NCBI GenBank assembly: GCA_028821575.1
Contig: JAPPFW010000058.1
Coordinates: forward strand, 62,001 to 126,000
Origin: a bacterium
Lineage (GTDB): Bacteria; Actinomycetota; Acidimicrobiia; Spongiisociales; Spongiisociaceae
Length of the DNA stretch: 64,000 nt
Direction: 5' to 3'
The first letter of the stretch is position 1. Each line of letters begins with the position of its first letter. Positions 59,292 to 64,000 of the stretch are shown here, in pieces. A model generated the notes under the pieces. The model made no database searches. It was not told where the DNA came from and worked only from the letters and a program-made list of their open reading frames with translations. The position numbers were made by a program, and so were the translations under genes.

Positions 59292-61309
59292 AGGAATCCC
59301 CTCGGGACCGAGCTGTGCCAGGCTCGGGAGAAGCAGGGCATCCCGTCGGTGCGGACTTCCAGTGCGGTGACGGCGTGGAAGGCGTCATCGCTCCCTTCCA
59401 CCCGTCCGGTGCTCCTCACCTCGGTTGTCGCCGCTCCGTGGTTCACGTCGAAGCGGTAGTCGGCCTCCACCCGCGAGTTCGCCGGGTTGGCCCGGTCGGT
59501 GGTGACCCTGAAGTCCACGTGGGTGTAGGTCCGGGCACCGTTGTCGGTGGTGGCCTCCCCGCCCAACGACACCACCACGGTCACCTCGGTTCCGGCGAGG
59601 TCCTCCACCAGGTCCCAGCGCAACGGCTCGGCGGAACCCGGTAGATCGACCGGGTGAGCCGGGCGGTAGTCGGGGGCCGGCAGGCCGGAGTCGGACCGGC
59701 GTACCACCGGGATGGTCACCCGGGAAGGATGATCCGCGTCCATGTGGATCGTGTTGGTGGCGTTCTGCGGCAGTGGCCAGAGCAGGGGGAACTCCGAGCT
59801 GGAGATCATGATCCCCATCCGATGGCCGGCCTTGAACACGTAGGAGGCCGCCTCGAGCTCGATGGCAAGCTCGGTTACCTCGCCCGGCACGAGGGGTTCC
59901 GGATCGGTCCGCGAGTTCCGCTGGGTCGCGTTCTGGATGATCCTGGACACCAGCGCCCACGGGCCGTCGGGGTGGACATCGATCAACTTGACCGAGAAGG
60001 CGGTGACCTCGGCCGTTGACGACACGTAGAGGGTCGCCTCGGGGAAGCCGGTCACCTCGACATCCGACTCGAGTGGCTCGCCGAGGAAGACCTCCGATCC
60101 GGCAGCCTCCCGACGCTGATCGAGCGGCAGGCCGACTTCGGCGCCGAACCCGGTTATCAGGCCCATCGTGGACACACCCACCGCCGGGTCGTACTCGTAG
60201 GAGGCACTGCCACCCTCGCCGCGCGCCGGGACCTGGTCACCCAGCCGCCCGCCGGGATGCAGGAACAGAGTCTCGTCCGTCGCCCTTGCGAGCGGCCACT
60301 CCGCCTCGGAGCGCCAGTAGCCGTTGGACCCTTCCCGCCGGGCCCCGGGGCGATCGTAGGCGCGCACCCACATGTTTATGGGCGGCTCCTCGGCGATGCC
60401 GGTGTCCTCGCCCTTGAGGTACTGGTCGAACCATCGCACGATCTCGTGCAGGTGGTCGACACGCTTCCCGGGAGCTCCGATATCGGGAGCTATGTGCAGG
60501 TAAGGACCCATCATCAGCTTCTTGGGTACATCAGCATTGATGCCCATGTACATGTAGAACGGGTCGGAGACGAAGATGTCGTGCCAGCCGCCGATGATGA
60601 ACGTCGCAGCCTCGATGTTCCCCAGCCCGTAGCGGACGGACCCCTCATGCCATACGGGTCCGTCGACCTGGTTGCGCAGCCAAGTCTCGAGCCAGGGCTG
60701 GTTGTTGGCGAGGTGCTCCTCCCAGATCTCCAGCCAGGCGCCCTCGGGATCGGCGGCCGGGGGCGCCCCGGACAGGGCGATCATCATGGCGTTGTAGGCA
60801 CCCGTCCAGATCGATGTCTGCCACATCCCCCCCTGGTGGCTGTTCTCGTAGCAGTCCCAGCCGGCGTAGATGGGAGCGATGGCCTTGAGGCTAGGAGGCG
60901 CCTGGGCCGCAGTGAGCAGGGCCGAGAAGCCACCGTACGAGACCCCGGTCATACCGACTGACCCGGTGCACCACGGCTGGGCGGCCAGCCACTCGACCGC
61001 GTCGTAGCCGTCCTCCCACTCCTGGAGACGCAGCATCCGGTCGCAGACACCCGCCGAGGAACCCGTCCCCCGCACGTCGAGCAGGGCCGTTATGTAGCCG
61101 TGCGCGGCGTAGTAGTTGGCGCGGTACACGGTCAGGGTCCGCAGCATGTCGTCCTTGCGGTACGGGTAGTACTTGATGATCACCGGAGCCGGTTCGTCCG
61201 ACTCGGGATAGAACAGGTCGGCGGACAGTTCGACACCGTCGCGCATCGGGATACGGACATTGGGCTTGGTTCTTGCCGGGCCGGGTCGCTCTTCGAGCCA
61301 GGTAGTCAT
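59288..61309 (-). CDS. CocE/NonD-type hydrolase (X-Pro dipeptidyl-peptidase family), large
   Basis: Starting at MTTWLEERPGPARTKPNV (61309) gives 673 residues. The hydrolase domain has nucleophile Ser in GMTGVSYGGFSALL and LLDVRGTGSSAG, followed by an alpha-helical cap with the acid and His regions. The C-terminal jelly-roll contains VTAFSVKLIDVHPDGPWAL and VFKAGHRMGIMISSSEFPL. It is ~100 residues longer than the paralogues at 46069 and 52020, with an extra C-terminal domain. It is first in the minus-strand operon leading to the aminotransferase. It would release an amine or alcohol from an amide or ester for the next enzyme. Confidence 0.86.
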   Translation of the reverse strand: MTTWLEERPGPARTKPNVRIPMRDGVELSADLFYPESDEPAPVIIKYYPYRKDDMLRTLTVYRANYYAAHGYITALLDVRGTGSSAGVCDRMLRLQEWEDGYDAVEWLAAQPWCTGSVGMTGVSYGGFSALLTAAQAPPSLKAIAPIYAGWDCYENSHQGGMWQTSIWTGAYNAMMIALSGAPPAADPEGAWLEIWEEHLANNQPWLETWLRNQVDGPVWHEGSVRYGLGNIEAATFIIGGWHDIFVSDPFYMYMGINADVPKKLMMGPYLHIAPDIGAPGKRVDHLHEIVRWFDQYLKGEDTGIAEEPPINMWVRAYDRPGARREGSNGYWRSEAEWPLARATDETLFLHPGGRLGDQVPARGEGGSASYEYDPAVGVSTMGLITGFGAEVGLPLDQRREAAGSEVFLGEPLESDVEVTGFPEATLYVSSTAEVTAFSVKLIDVHPDGPWALVSRIIQNATQRNSRTDPEPLVPGEVTELAIELEAASYVFKAGHRMGIMISSSEFPLLWPLPQNATNTIHMDADHPSRVTIPVVRRSDSGLPAPDYRPAHPVDLPGSAEPLRWDLVEDLAGTEVTVVVSLGGEATTDNGARTYTHVDFRVTTDRANPANSRVEADYRFDVNHGAATTEVRSTGRVEGSDDAFHAVTALEVRTDGMPCFSRAWHSSVPRGFL

Positions 61310-61434
61310 GGCCCGCACACTACACCGATACCCCGAGCACCGCCCGTGCCACCCGACCAGCCCCTCGACACGAGGTCTGGGTTGCAGCCGGGCTACCAGG
61401 ACAGTTCCAGGGGCGAATAGCTTCGGCAGACAGG

Positions 61435-61463
61435 TTGACATGTGTGAGTAGGTATGATATATT
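61435..61463 (+). promoter_or_regulatory. Consensus-like sigma-70 promoter before the NYN gene
   Basis: TTGACA at 61435-61440 and TATATT at 61458-61463 are separated by 17 bases, the best promoter match seen in the window. Transcription would start near 61470, leaving a leader of ~93 bases before the predicted start. A stable hairpin begins within six bases of that point. Confidence 0.72.
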
Positions 61464-61475
61464 AGCGTCAATGTT

Positions 61476-61512
61476 CCCCGCCGTCCAGGTCTTCGGACCT
61501 GCACTGGCGGGG
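61476..61512 (+). terminator. Hairpin with UUCG tetraloop and U-rich tail in the leader
   Basis: CCCCGCC (61476-61482) pairs with GGCGGGG (61506-61512), and an inner stem CAGGTC/GACCTG closes a TTCG tetraloop (61486-61501). ATTATTTTC follows. There is no upstream gene on this strand for it to terminate, so it either attenuates the NYN gene or ends a very short RNA. Confidence 0.7.
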
Positions 61513-61562
61513 ATTATTTTCTCCAACCGAGCCACACCGGGTCCCAACAAGGAGAACAACCG

Positions 61563-62162
61563 ATAGCCGATCGATCCATCCTCTTCCTCGACTATCAGAA
61601 CGTCTACAAGTCTGCACGCGAGGCCTTCCATCGGCCAACATCCCCACATTGGGATGGACAGATCGACCCCGTCGGCCTTGGGGAACTGATCGTGGAACGT
61701 ACGCCCTTCGAACGCCGTCTGCATGGGGTCCGCATATACAGAGGGATCCAGGACTCCGCGAGGGACCCGCGAGGATACGGCGCAGCCAGACGACAGATGG
61801 CCGCATGGTCCCGTTCGGGGATAGTCGAGACCATTACCCGAACTCTTCAGTATTCGGCTCATTGGCCCAGCGTCAAGCCAGTCGAAAAGGGCATTGACGT
61901 GTCACTGGCCCTTGACTTCGCTCTGATGGCCTATCGGGGTGAGTACGATGTCGGCATCCTGATGTCCACAGATACGGACCTCGTACCCGCCCTCGAGGCG
62001 GTTGCACAACTGGGAAGCGCACGCGTCGAAGTAGCAGCGTGGTCGAGTCCTGGGAGAAGTCGGAGGCGCCTCACGATCAAGAGGAGGAAACTATGGTGCC
62101 ACTGGCTCGATGACTCCGAATATCGACGCGTAAGAGACAAGAGGGACTACACCAGGCAATAG
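61563..62162 (+). CDS. NYN-domain (PIN-like) ribonuclease-type protein, apparent ATA start
   Basis: The frame from 61563 encodes 199 residues, and its acidic residues match NYN domains: ILFLDYQNVYKS (first Asp), VEKGIDVSLALDFALMA (KGxD) and GILMSTDTDLVPAL (Asp pair). The conserved first strand lies upstream of the first canonical start codon in frame (GTG at 61692), which would remove it. AAGGAG at 61549-61554 lies eight bases before ATA at 61563, which therefore looks like the start. Either translation begins at ATA, or the start was mutated. NYN proteins cleave RNA and often act in RNA decay or stress responses. The C-terminus is basic. Confidence 0.72.
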   Translation: MADRSILFLDYQNVYKSAREAFHRPTSPHWDGQIDPVGLGELIVERTPFERRLHGVRIYRGIQDSARDPRGYGAARRQMAAWSRSGIVETITRTLQYSAHWPSVKPVEKGIDVSLALDFALMAYRGEYDVGILMSTDTDLVPALEAVAQLGSARVEVAAWSSPGRSRRRLTIKRRKLWCHWLDDSEYRRVRDKRDYTRQ

Positions 62163-62236
62163 TTCACAGTTCTGCTCGACGCCTCCCCGGGCAACACGAC
62201 TAACGGCCCATCCTCACCTCGGGTCCGGCACCCCGG

Positions 62237-64000
62237 TCATGGCAGCGGCTCGTCCGAGGCGAATCTCCGGAGCACGTTGGCGGTGATGCGCGACACGTTG
62301 TTGTCGTAGTCGTTGTAGGACAGGCCGGCGCTCCACGCGATGGAGCCGGTGGTGAAGACGGCCCCTCCGTTCGGGTACTCGAAGAACACCATGTCCGCGC
62401 GCACCATGTCGTTGGTGGTGCCGGTCTGCTCCGAGTTCATGTGCATCACCTCCTCGACCACATGATGGAATGTGTCGTCGAAGTCGGTCGCCGTGGCCAC
62501 GACCAGCGCATGGGCAGGCGTCCCCAGCGCCGGGTCTGCCCGATCCATCTCGTAGCCGGCCGCTCCCCAGCCCAGGTTCAACGTGTCGAACCCACCGATC
62601 TCCTCGTCGTCACCGATGCCTTCGAAGATGAAGGCGGCCCTCGGATCGAAGCTGTCGGGAAGGCGCCGGTAGGCGGAGTTGGTACCGGTTCCGCCCTGGG
62701 CGGTCATGCCGACCCCGACCAGTCGCTGGGGCGCCCAACCGCGGAACCTCCACAGGCCACCCGGCTCCCCGGTGGTGCTGTGATGGCTCTCCGCGAAGTC
62801 GGTCCGCCACGAACCGGTGCCGTTCCAGCGCCGCACCTCCATGACGTGGGGGCGCTCGGGGTCGACCGAGGTGATCCAGTAGAGCCCGTTGCCCCCCAGG
62901 TACATGAAGCGACCCCCCGCGTTGAGGTAGGCCTCCAACGCGATGAGCATGTCCTCGGTCCAGTACTCGGGATGGGCATCCGACATCACCACGTTGTACC
63001 CCGAAAGGATGTCCAACCCGTCGAAGTGGATGTCCTCGTCGGTGATGACGTCGAACTCGAATCCCTGGCTCTCCATCCAGTCCATCTGGTGCAGATCGGC
63101 CGACAGCAGGACCGGGCCACCCAGTCCAGCGCCAATTGTCCGCTGCTTGTTGTTGGGCCGGAAGTTGACGATCGGCCGGCGGCTCGTCGAGTAGCAGATA
63201 CCGCCGCCGTCGGTGTGCAGGTCGTAGAGGCCTCCCAGCTTGTTGTCGACCATGTAGTGCTCGTGCGGGAGGAGCGGGAACTCCACCTCCATCCCCTTGC
63301 CCTCGAGGTACTCGACGAGGACCGGGTTGTTGGCCAGGTGCTCGTTGGCGTATGCCAGGAAGGTATAGGTGCCGAGCAGGAATGCGATCTTCGCGGTCTG
63401 CTCCCCGTTCCTCGGGCGCACCGCGAACGGGATGTAGTCCTCGGCGTCCTCGGTGGTAAGCCGGAAGGCGTACATGGCGCTCCTCAGGTCCTCGGGCACC
63501 GTGTACGAGAAGTCGACCTCCCAGCGGGCATCGTCGAGGTCGTCGTCGTTGAAGCGGATGGCGGCGTACTGGTCCGGGGCGCTCTTGAAATCCATCGTCC
63601 CGCCGTCCCAGTTGTGGCCGGTGACGGCTCGCCCGGGCATGTTGAGGGCCTCGCCATGCAAACCGTTGGGAGAACTGTCTGTCACGGCGGAAGTGGAGAA
63701 GTCGCGCCCGAAGTCCCACGCGGCGACCAATGCGGCGTCTCCTGCCACAGACGACCGGTCGTCTCTGAGAGCCGCAATCTCCTCGGGTGCGAGAGCCCGC
63801 CCGAGGATGGTCGGGTTGTCGACCTTGCCGTTATAGAGGCAGCCCACCGTACCGATGCCGGTGTGCTCGCCGCAGCTGGCCCCACCGATCACCAGGGCGG
63901 CCCCGGTCTGGCCGTGCCCCACCGACGCAGTCCCCTCGGATTCGGCCGCGGTGTCCTGTAGGGGCCAGTGATCCAGCGGAGTCTGCGAGACACGCAGCGA
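62237..64000 (-). CDS. N,N-dimethylformamidase-like large subunit, N-terminus outside window
   Basis: The frame is open to the window edge, so the N-terminus is missing and 587 residues are seen. A LamG-like beta-sandwich (LVAAWDFGRDF, GRAVTGHNWDGGTMDF) is followed by a catalytic part with GGGICYSTSRRPIVN, LHTDGGG, MSDAHPEYWT, RFMYLGGNGLYW and a C-terminal VFFEYPNGGAVFTTGSIAW. These are hallmarks of the large (beta) subunit of DMFase, which hydrolyses N,N-dimethylformamide to dimethylamine and formate using mononuclear iron. Full length is about 760 residues. The small subunit would be expected upstream, beyond 64000. It is convergent with the NYN gene. Confidence 0.83.
   Translation of the reverse strand, partial: SLRVSQTPLDHWPLQDTAAESEGTASVGHGQTGAALVIGGASCGEHTGIGTVGCLYNGKVDNPTILGRALAPEEIAALRDDRSSVAGDAALVAAWDFGRDFSTSAVTDSSPNGLHGEALNMPGRAVTGHNWDGGTMDFKSAPDQYAAIRFNDDDLDDARWEVDFSYTVPEDLRSAMYAFRLTTEDAEDYIPFAVRPRNGEQTAKIAFLLGTYTFLAYANEHLANNPVLVEYLEGKGMEVEFPLLPHEHYMVDNKLGGLYDLHTDGGGICYSTSRRPIVNFRPNNKQRTIGAGLGGPVLLSADLHQMDWMESQGFEFDVITDEDIHFDGLDILSGYNVVMSDAHPEYWTEDMLIALEAYLNAGGRFMYLGGNGLYWITSVDPERPHVMEVRRWNGTGSWRTDFAESHHSTTGEPGGLWRFRGWAPQRLVGVGMTAQGGTGTNSAYRRLPDSFDPRAAFIFEGIGDDEEIGGFDTLNLGWGAAGYEMDRADPALGTPAHALVVATATDFDDTFHHVVEEVMHMNSEQTGTTNDMVRADMVFFEYPNGGAVFTTGSIAWSAGLSYNDYDNNVSRITANVLRRFASDEPLP

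Overview
The window is GC-rich, uses many GTG and TTG starts with good Shine-Dalgarno sequences, and carries lipoproteins with short lipobox signals and Ser/Thr/Ala- or Glu-rich linkers. This suggests a high-GC actinobacterium. The mix of phosphotriesterase-like enzymes, amidohydrolases, CocE/NonD hydrolases, a PhyH dioxygenase and an Rhodococcus/Mycobacterium-type (RMM-like) microcompartment would fit an environmental or host-associated actinobacterium, but the taxon is inference. No rRNA, tRNA or CRISPR array was found.

Left flank (1-8.15 kb). A broken IS256-family transposase, with a MITE-like palindrome at its stop codon, cuts into a decayed phosphotriesterase (PTE)-VOC gene pair. An amidohydrolase, a CocE remnant, an enolase-superfamily/dimethylglycine-dehydrogenase-like operon and a second amidohydrolase follow.

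Island (8.15-15.08 kb). A two-gene module encodes a SNF2/RapA-type helicase (1034 aa) and a sacsin/Hsp90-type GHKL ATPase with a C-terminal treble-clef-like motif (1098 aa), overlapping by ATGA. It is bounded by two ~184-bp copies of the 5' end of a PTE gene. The left copy is truncated and the right copy leads into the intact gene. This is the best candidate for a mobile, defence-like system. A truncated DUF433 gene sits at its right edge.

Microcompartment region (16.3-24.7 kb, minus strand). Reading 5' to 3': an M24 peptidase, a PTE-like enzyme, an unknown helical protein, a Gfo/Idh/MocA oxidoreductase, an unknown 271-aa protein, an aldehyde dehydrogenase, BMC-H, BMC-P (EutN/CcmL) and BMC-T shell proteins, and a cyclophilin-like protein. 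The dehydrogenase and the cyclophilin-like protein share an N-terminal domain that may direct them into the shell.

Catabolic and transport region (24.8-54 kb). It holds a nitrilase-family enzyme, amidohydrolase, alcohol dehydrogenase, L-2-hydroxyglutarate oxidase and TauA/SsuA-type ABC importer parts. Next come a second PTE plus unknown-protein pair, a threonine-synthase-like enzyme, a PhyH dioxygenase and a HigBA module. An operon follows with two ABC permeases, a fused hydantoinase (HyuA-HyuB), an ABC ATPase, a PTE and a VOC protein. Then come VapBC, two CocE/NonD hydrolases, a second binding lipoprotein, an orphan HicB, a D-threonine-aldolase-like enzyme and a third short amidohydrolase.

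Right flank (54-64 kb). It contains a methyltransferase, a decayed higA, an operon of CocE hydrolase, class III aminotransferase, Zn-alcohol dehydrogenase and sugar-acid-dehydratase-like enolase, an NYN-domain gene with an apparent ATA start, and the large subunit of an N,N-dimethylformamidase-like enzyme that runs off the window.

Taken together the region imports small organic compounds and hydrolyses or oxidises amide, ester, phosphoester-like and N-methyl bonds. It has repeated paralogue expansions, scattered toxin-antitoxin genes and heptamer repeats between genes.
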